64,000 nt of DNA, from the NCBI RefSeq assembly GCF_003858395.1, contig NZ_QWEV01000005.1, positions 2,852,001-2,916,000 of the forward strand, read 5' to 3'. A program made the translations under genes and the position numbers. Shown one piece after another: positions 16,504 to 23,995 of this stretch (position 1 is the stretch's first letter; each line of letters opens with the position of its first letter). The notes under the pieces are model-generated. The model did not search any database. It saw only the letters and a list, made by a program, of their open reading frames with translations, and was not told the origin of the DNA. The DNA is from Acidipila sp. EB88. Its GTDB lineage: Bacteria > Acidobacteriota > Terriglobia > Terriglobales > Acidobacteriaceae.

Positions 16504-18112
16504 TTAGCTCTTTCTGTATCAGGTGTGTGGTTGCGCCTTTGTGGGCGTCGTATGCGAAGGCGCGAACTGCCTTGTCTAGTTCCGCTGCCGTAATGGCGTC
16601 GGCTTCCTCAGTGGTCCACTTGGCAGAACGCTCAGTGAGCTTGGTGAGGAAGGCTTCGATGACCTTGGTGGAATCATGCTGTAGGTCTGCGTCGAGCTTG
16701 GAGCGAGTCGAGTCCACCGCACACTCTGCAATTCCCTCAAGTAGCACGCGGAAGTTGCTTGTCACTGCCTTCAGGTCTCTCTGCTGACGATGGCAAGTCT
16801 TGCGGACGCCATCTGCGAACAACCGATGGAAGGAAGTCCGTAGGCTGCCCAGGCTGGCTGCTGTTGGTTCGTCCTCTGTCGGTTCCTTGAGCAGATGAAT
16901 GCTGTTACCCATGTTTAATGGGTAGAGAAGCACGTTCCCCTCTGGTACGGGATCAAGGCCAATGACAGCGCGGCTTTCGTTAGCGGTCATATATCCCCAC
17001 TGCCGGGCCGTGCTTAGAGCAGCGTTCGTTTCTGCGGGGTCGCCTCTCAACAGTTCCGTTACATCGAACTTGCAGAAAATGTCGCTAGCCTGCCCATGGG
17101 AATTGAGTAGCTTGTGCTGAATCGCACTCTCGATCTTCTGCATGAAGTGACGCAGGCAGCCTGTCACGAAGGAAAGATTCTGCTGGGATGCGGTCGCATT
17201 ACTGAGCCGTGACGTGTCGCCTAAAAGATGGACGGGAACGTGCCAGAGCGCCGCAATCTGCTCTCGGGTGTACTGCTGCGTCTGCAAAAATTGCGAATCG
17301 TCTGGCGACAAGCTCAGGGGTTCATACTTCCAGCCGCCTTGAAGGATCGCTACCTTCCCAGAGTTAGCCCCACCCTGAGCAGATTGCCAACTGTCACGAG
17401 AACTGGCCATCTGCTCATCCGTCAAAGGAGTCTCTACGGACAGCACACCCCCAGGCCGTGCACCGCTGCCGAAGAACCTAGCGCCGAACTTGGTTGTCGC
17501 CGCCGCAAGCCCCAGCATCTGCCGATTGTGTGACACGGGGTTAAGGCCCAGGATGCCGTCCAAAGTGAAGTAGGGAACATGCAGCATGTTCGCTGCGCTT
17601 ATCATCCGCTTTTCACCATTGGGCATGCCGTCCGAAGTTTCGTATGCGAGCAAGCCGTTCTTGCGGACTGGAGCAGTGAGACTGGCGTTTAGATTCCACA
17701 AGGCGATGGGGTCGCCCGCACCGTCGCGCTGGATCTCAGCATAGCCATTTCCGTTTAAAGCTACCGATCCAACAAAAGCTTCCCAGAAGTTCTGAGAATT
17801 CGTCTCGGGCGAAGGACTGTAGCGAAGGAGCGAGTACAAAGGTGAGTCTGTAGCTTCGCGCTTGCCCTTCTCCGTCTTCTCATACGTGATGAGGGGCAGG
17901 GAAGCCACGCTCTGAGCGATGAGCGAGACGGCGGCGAAAACCGTCGTTTGCTGCAGGGCTACCAGTTCGTTGACGATCTCCCCGGACGCGGTAGAATCGC
18001 CGCCTGAGAGCCATGCCCATGCACCAGGGGATGCGAGGGATACTGCCGCATTCTCCAGAGAGTTTGAACGCTTCTCCAGGAAGGCATCTTTAAATCGAGA
18101 AAAGAAACTCAT
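16487..18112 (-). CDS. HK97 family phage portal protein
   Basis: 541 residues. The core has the family order: QQTTVFAAVSLIAQSVASLPL, NGNGYAEIQRDGAGDPIALWNLN, LHVPYFTLDGILGLNPV and IAALWHVPVHLLGDTSRLSNATASQQNLSFV. The protein forms the dodecameric ring through which DNA is packaged and leaves. It is longer than many HK97-type portals because of a helical C-terminal extension of about 120 residues (from TSFHRLFADGVRKTC on). It sits between terL (13-base gap) and the protease (17-base overlap), the normal HK97 order. Confidence 0.93.
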   Translation of the reverse strand: MSFFSRFKDAFLEKRSNSLENAAVSLASPGAWAWLSGGDSTASGEIVNELVALQQTTVFAAVSLIAQSVASLPLITYEKTEKGKREATDSPLYSLLRYSPSPETNSQNFWEAFVGSVALNGNGYAEIQRDGAGDPIALWNLNASLTAPVRKNGLLAYETSDGMPNGEKRMISAANMLHVPYFTLDGILGLNPVSHNRQMLGLAAATTKFGARFFGSGARPGGVLSVETPLTDEQMASSRDSWQSAQGGANSGKVAILQGGWKYEPLSLSPDDSQFLQTQQYTREQIAALWHVPVHLLGDTSRLSNATASQQNLSFVTGCLRHFMQKIESAIQHKLLNSHGQASDIFCKFDVTELLRGDPAETNAALSTARQWGYMTANESRAVIGLDPVPEGNVLLYPLNMGNSIHLLKEPTEDEPTAASLGSLRTSFHRLFADGVRKTCHRQQRDLKAVTSNFRVLLEGIAECAVDSTRSKLDADLQHDSTKVIEAFLTKLTERSAKWTTEEADAITAAELDKAVRAFAYDAHKGATTHLIQKELNDQAS

Positions 18113-18125
18113 TCGTAGCCGATCT

Positions 18126-19823
18126 CTACCAGACGTGAATGCTGGGAGTTATTGTGGGTTTGGGTTGGTGGACTTCTGCTCTATCGAGGGCCATGATCGC
18201 CGCTACCAAGCCGTCGATCTTCTCTGCGCTTTTACTTTTATCGAGCTTCATATTTGCGGAGGGGTCTGTCTTCGCAACGGCATTGCCTGCCATCCAGCGC
18301 AAGATAGGGTTACCGCCGTGAGCAAGCTGCCCGGAGACAACAATCTCCAGGAGTCGCTTGGTTGGTGCTCCCATACTGGCGAACCCCTGCCCGAACTTGC
18401 ACATCTCGAAGTTGTCGCCTGCTAGCTGGGTGGTGATCTGTGTGGCGTTCCATCTATCGAAGGCGATCTCTGCGATGTTGAAGACCTTGCCGAGTTCCTG
18501 AATCTTCAAGCGGATGGCATCGTAATCGATCACGTCGCCGTCCGTGGCAAACAGCAAGCCTTGCCTATGCCATACCTCATAAGGAACCTTGTCTTCTAGT
18601 GACCGCTTGCGGATGTTGTCCTTTGGTACCCAGAAGTAGGGCAGAACGTAGTAGTGCGGGTCTTCTGGAATCGGCGGGAATACCAAGACGAACGCGGACA
18701 GGTCGAAGAGTGTGCTGAGATCCAGTCCAGCGAAACACTTTCTGCCCTTCAGCTTTTCGATGTCTACGGGAGTGTCACAAGCGTCCCATTTATCGAGAGG
18801 CATCCACACGGAATGTGTTTTTGTCCAAAAATTAAGGCGGAGGGTAAGGAACGCGTTCAAATAAGACGGAGACTCGCGGGCTTTGTTGGCTTCACTCCTT
18901 AGCTCATCCCATTGAACCGTCTGCCCCAGCCCGGGGTTCGCCTTGGGCCAGTTTGCCTCGTCAAAAGGGTCGTCGTCCTCCGAGAGTCCTGCGATCCAGG
19001 AGAACCAAGCGTCATCGCCCGTTATCACGGATGTCAGAACCCGCTCTGAGTAGGTGTGAAGTTCGTAGCAGAGACTGAGCCGATCAAAGCCACTAGTAGT
19101 CGTAATCGCCAAGAGGGGTTGACGCCTTTTTCCTAAGGCAGTAACGAGCTTGTCATAAACGCGTCGGTCCTTGTGGGCGTGGAGTTCATCGATAATGCAA
19201 CCTGATGGCGAGAGTCCGTCCAAAGATGAAGCGTCGGAAGACAGAGGCTGGAACTTGCTACCATTCGCCGGGTAGCTGAGAAGGTTTCTCTGACTCTTGA
19301 GACGCTTGCGAAGCGTAGGACTCTGGCTGACCATCTTTTCGGCTTGGCCGAAGGTCACCTTCGCTTGGTCCATTTTGGTTGCGACGCAGAAGACATGGGC
19401 CGATGGCTCCCCGTCTGCAATCAAAAGATACAGCGCGATAGCGGAAGCGAGCGTTGACTTGCCTGACCCGCGAGCTAACTCAAGAAACGCGTACCTGAAG
19501 CGTCGATACTTGGTGTCTGCCTTGAGCCATCCAAACAAAATGGACAGGCAAGCCACTTGCCAGTCCTGCAAAATGAATGCGCGCCCCGCATAGGCTCCGT
19601 CTGAGTGCTTGCAAAGACCTTCGATGAAGTTGATTACGTGCTGTGCTCTGGCTGGACTGAAGCGGAGGTTGCGGAGATGGCCGTCCTCCAGGTCTCTCAG
19701 GTGCCGTTCGCAGGTCATCTTCACCCACCGCGAGACAACGATCTCGCCGCTTACTGCTTTCCTGATGTATTCATCTGCTCTGCCATCGGCTTTAATCGTC
19801 ATCCTCTGTCTCTTCTTCGTCAT
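18126..19823 (-). CDS. terL: Terminase large subunit
   Basis: 565 residues, packaging ATPase and nuclease. The ATPase has a Walker A-like ELARGSGKSTLAS at about residue 115 and a Walker B GCIIDELH, followed by AITTTSG (coupling motif). The nuclease half contains FAGLDLSTLFDLSAFVLVFP (first catalytic Asp), the RWNATQITTQLAGDNFEM segment and a late Asp. It is of the HK97/P27-associated Terminase_1 type that usually cuts at cos sites. It overlaps terS by 32 bases; ATG 19823 or the internal ATG 19802 could be the start. Confidence 0.93.
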   Translation of the reverse strand: MTKKRQRMTIKADGRADEYIRKAVSGEIVVSRWVKMTCERHLRDLEDGHLRNLRFSPARAQHVINFIEGLCKHSDGAYAGRAFILQDWQVACLSILFGWLKADTKYRRFRYAFLELARGSGKSTLASAIALYLLIADGEPSAHVFCVATKMDQAKVTFGQAEKMVSQSPTLRKRLKSQRNLLSYPANGSKFQPLSSDASSLDGLSPSGCIIDELHAHKDRRVYDKLVTALGKRRQPLLAITTTSGFDRLSLCYELHTYSERVLTSVITGDDAWFSWIAGLSEDDDPFDEANWPKANPGLGQTVQWDELRSEANKARESPSYLNAFLTLRLNFWTKTHSVWMPLDKWDACDTPVDIEKLKGRKCFAGLDLSTLFDLSAFVLVFPPIPEDPHYYVLPYFWVPKDNIRKRSLEDKVPYEVWHRQGLLFATDGDVIDYDAIRLKIQELGKVFNIAEIAFDRWNATQITTQLAGDNFEMCKFGQGFASMGAPTKRLLEIVVSGQLAHGGNPILRWMAGNAVAKTDPSANMKLDKSKSAEKIDGLVAAIMALDRAEVHQPKPTITPSIHVW

Positions 19824-20256
19824 CGTCCGGGGGAGTTAAAAAGCGCGATACGTCATCCTCAGGAGCAGGTGCCTCTTGCGCGAGTTTGGTACGGGACGCG
19901 GGATCAAAGCCGAACGAACCCGCCAGCCGTGACATATCCTTCAGGGCACCTGAGGCAGCGATGCTTGCGGGATTGCGCTTGAGAACCGTTCCCAGGAGTT
20001 CGCCTGTGCGGGAGAACTGTTTGACCTCCATGACGATTCCGTGAAGGTCCACGAGCTTTTCTGCGTCCTGCCATCTTGAAAAGCACTCACAATAGGCAGC
20101 AAGTTGGGCAAGATCGCATAGTTCTAGGACACCTCTAGAGGCGAGTTGAGGGGTAATACGACGCCATTCCTTCTTCGCGTCCTTGGTCAACCAGGATGGG
20201 CAGGATGGGGTGCTGGGTGTAGCAGTAGGCACGGGTTTTCTTTTGCGTCCAGGCAT
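19792..20256 (-). CDS. terS: Terminase small subunit, P27 family
   Basis: 154 residues with the P27 pattern: CPSWLTKDAKKEWRRITPQLASRGVLELCDLAQLAAYCECFSRW, then KRNPASIAASGALKDMSRLAGSFGFDPASR and a strongly acidic tail. TerS recognises the packaging site and recruits TerL. AAGGAAATT before the ATG is a good ribosome site. In satellites that make their own capsid, this gene defines which DNA is packaged, so the 450-base gap immediately upstream is the place to look for a cos or pac site. Confidence 0.88.
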   Translation of the reverse strand: MPGRKRKPVPTATPSTPSCPSWLTKDAKKEWRRITPQLASRGVLELCDLAQLAAYCECFSRWQDAEKLVDLHGIVMEVKQFSRTGELLGTVLKRNPASIAASGALKDMSRLAGSFGFDPASRTKLAQEAPAPEDDVSRFLTPPDDDEEETEDDD

Positions 20257-20705
20257 AATTTCCTTTGTTGGCAGGGTGCGGAGAGTAGACTTAAGGAATC
20301 AGGTAGAGCGGCTGCGGTTCGCAGCGAGTTCCTTGAGGCAGACTAGGTGCCACCTCGTATACAGAAAATGGAAGACCGACGGGCTGAATTTAACCCATGG
20401 ACCCTTCATTTTCTTCATTTTGGAAAGTGTGTTTTTTCGCTTACCCCGTCGGTCCCTAACTCCTTTTGAATGAAGGGATTAGAGGGGCTATACCCCATTC
20501 CCTCGTTGGGCAGTCCCTGCGGAGGTGGTGAGCGTCGGTTCGCGAGTCGTATTTGTATGAAAACTAAGCGAGCATGACTGGACCTGGGTTAGTCACAGGT
20601 CCGCCACGGCACTGAGCAAGGGTTCGGACAATTGAACTCCTTGAGCGTGCTGTTACCACTGGATAACGTAGTCAACTCCAGTGGCAAGTATCAATCTCGT
20701 TGGTT
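20257..20705. other. 449-base non-coding gap upstream of terS; candidate packaging-site region
   Basis: No convincing ORF is seen. It contains a perfect 10-bp inverted repeat with 61-base spacing (GACCGACGGG at 20374-20383, CCCGTCGGTC at 20445-20454), a compact nested hairpin AGGGATT...GGGGCTATACCCC...TCCCT near 20475-20503, a 7-bp hairpin GGACCTG/CAGGTCC (20580-20602) and an inverted repeat TTACCACTGG/CCAGTGGCAA near 20654-20688. The head-operon promoter must also lie here. Cos or pac assignment is inference from position. Confidence 0.45.
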
Positions 20706-21212
20706 CTAGAAAGCGTTGTGTGGTCCTGAGAGTGCTTCAGGCTGAGGCCAACCGTCTCTTCGGTGCTCGCGTAGCTGACGGTTCATCCAGTGGAATGGGT
20801 CAGATGTCTCACGCTCTGTCGCCTTCCTCCAGGTCACGTCAAACCGCTCTGACTCCTTCGCAAGTTCAGCCACCAAGTGCTCTGCAGCCTTGTGGCGTGC
20901 GTTGCGCGTGGTGCGCCCGTTGAACGCAAAGGCAAGTTCGTTGTACATGCTGCCTACTTCAATGACCAGTCGCCGTTCTGGCTCCTTGTTGAACATCAGG
21001 TAACGCTGCTCAAGGACTGGTGTCACTATTTTCAAAGCCGACACGGCACCGAACACACACAGACTATGGCTGGTTGCTGAGTTCAGATAACCGCAACCGT
21101 AGCGCCGGAAGTGACCTGTCTTGGAGTCCATGGAGAAGGACCACCTGTCCGTCTTGGCGTGGGGTGCAACGATGATCGTGATGTCTGGTGTTTGTTCGTT
21201 TGGTTCTTTCAT
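20706..21212 (-). CDS. Hypothetical protein (168 aa), possibly RNase H-like fold
   Basis: No family is recognised with confidence. The strand-rich first half (DITIIVAPHAKTDRWSFSMD...), the middle LVIEVGSMYNELAFAFNG and the end VTWRKATERETSDPFHWMNRQLRE follow the order seen in RNase HI-like proteins, where the last segment normally reads V.W..v.gH....N..aD.LA. The usual catalytic acidic residues are not clearly conserved, so if the fold is right the protein may be inactive or divergent. It follows the winged-helix gene by 10 bases. Confidence 0.6.
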   Translation of the reverse strand: MKEPNEQTPDITIIVAPHAKTDRWSFSMDSKTGHFRRYGCGYLNSATSHSLCVFGAVSALKIVTPVLEQRYLMFNKEPERRLVIEVGSMYNELAFAFNGRTTRNARHKAAEHLVAELAKESERFDVTWRKATERETSDPFHWMNRQLREHRRDGWPQPEALSGPHNAF

Positions 21213-21222
21213 GGTTGATCCT

Positions 21223-21900
21223 TTATGGTCTGGCGTTCATGTAGTCTTCTGTCCATGGGCTGACGACGATACGCAACAATCCACCGAGTGGTCGCGCTTG
21301 GATGAGTCCGACTGCTATCAATCTGCTCAGGGCATCTTCGAATGTCGCAGCGTCGGCTATGTGGGCGCGGGTCTGTAATGTTTCTGCCGGGATGTCGAAG
21401 TGGCAAGCCTTCTGCACCTTGGACTCAAACGTGAGAAGCACGATGATCGCGACTTCTTCATCTGTGAGGTTGCGGATTGAGTGCGGTGCTTCTTCGTCTT
21501 GGTCCACTACTACGCGAGCCGGTAGAAAGAAGTGACGTGCTCCGCCGTAGTAGACGTTCTTCCGCGATGCTCCCCAGTGAAGCTGTTCGCCTGTCTCAGG
21601 GTTCACAAAAGAAAAGTGGTTGTGGTCTTCCCGCTGGACGTAGTTTTTGGCTAGCTCCAGTCCAACCGCCGTGTCATAGTCGCTCAAGCCTGTTCTCTCA
21701 AGCAGCACATCGAGAGGCAGCTTGAGGATCACGGGCTGGCCCGGGATGCGAGACTTGGTGTGCTTCAGGTTTACTTGGTGGAGCAGGCACAGAACCACCT
21801 TGAGTGCGGGTCCGTGGATGGACAGGTTAGTGGTGCCGTTGGCATCCGATGCAATGGCTAGCGGGATGGGAAAGCTTTGGTGCTTCTTCGTTCGGATCAT
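21223..21900 (-). CDS. Hypothetical protein with predicted tandem winged helices
   Basis: ATG 21900 is chosen because AAGGA lies about 7 bases upstream; an earlier in-frame start at 21948 lacks one. The 225-residue product has a first helix-turn-helix-like region (ALKVVLCLLHQVNLKH...LPLDVLLERTGLSDYDTAVGLELAKNYV) and a second (EEVAIIVLLTFESKVQKACHFDIPAETLQTRAHIADAATFEDALSRLIAVGLIQA). This layout resembles the N-terminal part of the element's Rep protein and plasmid initiator-type winged helices. It could be a regulator or replication accessory protein. Confidence 0.6.
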   Translation of the reverse strand: MIRTKKHQSFPIPLAIASDANGTTNLSIHGPALKVVLCLLHQVNLKHTKSRIPGQPVILKLPLDVLLERTGLSDYDTAVGLELAKNYVQREDHNHFSFVNPETGEQLHWGASRKNVYYGGARHFFLPARVVVDQDEEAPHSIRNLTDEEVAIIVLLTFESKVQKACHFDIPAETLQTRAHIADAATFEDALSRLIAVGLIQARPLGGLLRIVVSPWTEDYMNARP

Positions 21901-22075
21901 GAGTCGTCCTTTTCTTCTGAGTTCGGGCTCAGCGGAGTAATCCCTCAAAAACTCCGCTGGCCACAGGGTTGGTGGCTACAACACCAACCGCCCAGGGGTC
22001 CCATCCCCGGGGCATCTTGTGGTGAAGCTCGTGGTGAAGCTTGTGGTTAATGTCGTTGCAGACTCTGCAAAACCG
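21901..22075. promoter_or_regulatory. Intergenic regulatory region with hairpins and palindrome
   Basis: Holds an 8-bp hairpin GGTTGGTG/CACCAACC (21967-21989), a GGGG/CCCC hairpin beside it, a short GGTGAAGCT repeat, and the 15-base perfect palindrome TTGCAGACTCTGCAA at 22056-22070. Related palindromes occur upstream of int and beside rep. It lies between the gp10-like gene and the winged-helix gene. Confidence 0.5.
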
Positions 22076-22567
22076 CTACCGCTTGGCTGCCTCAGTCAAG
22101 TTCTTGATTACTTCCGCCTTCAGCGTCTCTCGCAGTTTCGCTTCTGTTTGATCGAAGGCAGGGCGCATGAAGGGATGAGCAGGGGTGTCGCCTTGGTACG
22201 TCTTGCGCGACTTGCCACGCTTGGTGAGCGGCTTGGTCTTCTTCACGTTCATGTGGCCGTACTCCACGAACAAAGCGACGTGTTTCACGTCTTTGCGAAA
22301 CGTCACCGTGCTCACTGCCGACTTGTCGCCCTTGTCCGTGTACATGACCAAGCCGTCTCGAAGCTGCCCAGGTTTCAACTGGGTGGACTTGGGTCCGCCG
22401 CCTTCAGTTCTCACAGGTATGAGCGGCTGCAGTTTGTCGTAGAAAATCTTTGCCGTCACTTCCGTGGACTTGGCGAGCGCGTCCGTAATCATCTTGGGGT
22501 CCGACAGGGTTTGCAAGCTGGCTACCATCTGCTCCAGGCCAGTTATCTTCACGTTTGCGCTGCCCAT
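22076..22567 (-). CDS. HK97 gp10-like protein (tail-completion/neck family)
   Basis: 163 residues. The family signature is clear: residues 1-20 (VKITGLEQMVASLQTL), KIFYDKLQPLIPVRTEGGG, GQLRDGLVMY, HVALFVEYGHMN and the C-terminal THPAHPFMRPAFDQ-like PAHPFMRPAF motif. In tailed phages this protein lies at the head-tail junction or tail end. Here it is separated from the head block and sits in the early operon, with its ATG overlapping the stop of the upstream gene (ATGA). In a tail-less satellite it may adapt the satellite head to helper tails (inference). Confidence 0.85.
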   Translation of the reverse strand: MGSANVKITGLEQMVASLQTLSDPKMITDALAKSTEVTAKIFYDKLQPLIPVRTEGGGPKSTQLKPGQLRDGLVMYTDKGDKSAVSTVTFRKDVKHVALFVEYGHMNVKKTKPLTKRGKSRKTYQGDTPAHPFMRPAFDQTEAKLRETLKAEVIKNLTEAAKR

Positions 22568-23034
22568 CAGTTCTCCATTCCTAGCACCGCGTGCTGTAGT
22601 GCGTGGCGGGCTGCTCGTTCCATGTCGAATCGGTGCTTTGCCCCAGGTGCTTGCTCTTCCAGTTCGTTCTCGATGACCCAGATATGCAAAGCCAGTTCCT
22701 GAATCAAACCCAGCGTGAGCTTGTGCAACGCTTGCTCATTGTTCGTCGCTGCATCCGTAGGCAGCCAGTTGGCGAGGTCCACGGCGGGATGCTGCTCCAG
22801 GGTGCGGAAGCATTCCACGGCGGCATCGGTGCCGATCTTGAGTTCCCTGAGAACTTCTGCATCCAGTTCCGCGCCTGTCTCGATACGTTTCCTTTGATCG
22901 AGTACCGCCGTCATTGCTATCAACATCCCCGTGGTCGCGTTGCGCTCATCCTCAGTCTCTGCCGTAGACAGGACCGTGGTAAGGCAGCGTTGCAGTGCGG
23001 GCAGGTTGTCCATGCTGATACGCATCGTTCTCAT
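22567..23034 (-). CDS. Hypothetical protein (155 aa) in the early operon
   Basis: Mostly helical, acidic, with no recognised domain. It overlaps the AlpA-like gene upstream and the gp10-like gene downstream by four bases each (ATGA junctions), which indicates tight translational coupling within one operon. No membrane segment or signal peptide. Role unknown. Confidence 0.7.
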   Translation of the reverse strand: MRTMRISMDNLPALQRCLTTVLSTAETEDERNATTGMLIAMTAVLDQRKRIETGAELDAEVLRELKIGTDAAVECFRTLEQHPAVDLANWLPTDAATNNEQALHKLTLGLIQELALHIWVIENELEEQAPGAKHRFDMERAARHALQHAVLGMEN

Positions 23035-23228
23035 GTAGTCCTCAAGGTGTTTGGGTGGTCGGCTTTGATGAATCGCAGGAGTTCGGTTTGTGGAATCAAC
23101 AAGCGGCGACCTATGCGCTTGGTGCGGATCTCCAAGTTGCTCACGAGGTAATCCAGGGAGCGGACAGAGATCGAGAGGACGCGGGCTGCCTCTTTGCGGT
23201 CGTACAGGAGGCGATCCAGGCTAGACAT
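23031..23228 (-). CDS. AlpA/excisionase-like helix-turn-helix protein 1
   Basis: 65 residues: LLYDRKEAARVLSISVRSLDYLVSNLEIRTKRIGRRLLIPQTELLRFI. This is the excisionase/HTH_17 pattern (MerR-like wing-helix recognising DNA through a GRR wing). In PICIs AlpA-type proteins control excision and early transcription. It overlaps the second HTH gene by 8 bases and the next gene by 4. Confidence 0.85.
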   Translation of the reverse strand: MSSLDRLLYDRKEAARVLSISVRSLDYLVSNLEIRTKRIGRRLLIPQTELLRFIKADHPNTLRTT

Positions 23229-23421
23229 TGATCTCGCCTTTGTTGAAGTTCGCGGCGACTCCGTACTGAGCGACCCTTACGATCTCCGAGCGCGGGATAA
23301 GCCGACGCTGGCCAACTTTGACATAGCTGATGTGGTTGCCAGTGAGCAGATTGTCAATGGCGCGGACGGATACGCTCAGCGCGGCGGCGGCGAGCTTCTT
23401 GGTATACAGGTGCGGTTCCAT
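23221..23421 (-). CDS. AlpA/excisionase-like helix-turn-helix protein 2
   Basis: ATG 23421 is preferred (AAAGGAG 8-10 bases upstream); a longer frame to 23454 adds residues upstream of the ribosome site. The 66-residue product (YTKKLAAAALSVSVRAIDNLLTGNHISYVKVGQRRLIPRSEIVRV) is a paralogue of the downstream HTH protein and of the same HTH_17 family. It is the first gene of the early operon, directly beside the candidate origin repeats. One copy may act as excisionase and the other as transcription activator, but this cannot be told from sequence. Confidence 0.82.
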   Translation of the reverse strand: MEPHLYTKKLAAAALSVSVRAIDNLLTGNHISYVKVGQRRLIPRSEIVRVAQYGVAANFNKGEINV

Positions 23422-23499
23422 GGTGGGTTCTCCTTTGGAAATGAAAAAGGCCACCCGTTGTGGGTAGCCTTGGTGGTGCTGATGTCGGATTGTGCGGTC

Positions 23500-23830
23500 G
23501 CTACTTAGGCGGGATCGCTGAACCGTGAGAGTGTTTATATCCCTCTATATTCAGAGACACTTTCAAACGGCCAAAAACCCTATCGCGTGTAAAGAAAGTG
23601 CAAATAAGTTTGCGGAGGATTGCGCGACGCTGCTTGCAGTAAAGTACCCCTCTAATTTCAGAGACGATTTTTTTGACCCTAAATCCGTCATGGCCTTGAA
23701 AATAATTGAAGTCTTTTGCTGAGGCTTGCTTGACGGTGCGAGCAATGTTTACATCCCTCTACTTTCATAGGTCAATTACAGCGCCAAAATCCGTCATGAC
23801 CTTGAAAATAGTTGGAATTATCTTTGGCTG
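23500..23830. repeat. Candidate replication origin: 107-bp imperfect tandem repeats
   Basis: A CCCTCTA...TTTCA(GA) block occurs at 23541, 23648 and 23755, exactly 107 bases apart each time. A second 30-base block (AAATCCGTCATG...CCTTGAAAATA) starts at 23681 and 23787 with about three mismatches, and a CTGA...CGGTGCGAGC-type block precedes the first and third copies. The stretch is far more A+T-rich than its neighbours. Repeats of this kind beside a rep gene are typical of replication origins; the function is inferred. Confidence 0.6.
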
Positions 23831-23902
23831 CTCAGTCGGCGGTCTTGTTCGCTACTTGTTATCGCTGATGCTCTAACACCTACACCTGTACAGAATGGCG
23901 AG

Positions 23903-23995
23903 CTATAGCCCCGTCCTGCTCCACCAACGCATAGGGACAGGGGATAGGTCGTCTGCAAACTGCGTGCCCGTTATTTGTAACTGCAGAGTATGCAA
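23903..23995. repeat. Degenerate direct repeat, copy 1 (beside rep 3' end)
   Basis: Shares, in order and with near-equal spacing, CCGTCCTGCTCCA, CAGGGGATAGG, CCCGTTA and TGCAGAGT-TGCA blocks with 26264-26358. The last block is a near-palindrome (23982-23994). Confidence 0.5.

Noticed and set aside
21937..22020. Possible 28-residue minus-strand ORF (MPRGWDPWAVG...)
   Set aside because: No ribosome site, very short, and it overlaps hairpins that look regulatory.
23525..23722. 65-residue plus-strand ORF inside the candidate origin
   Set aside because: It reads through the 107-bp repeats, has no ribosome site and would be interrupted in the neighbouring repeat copies.
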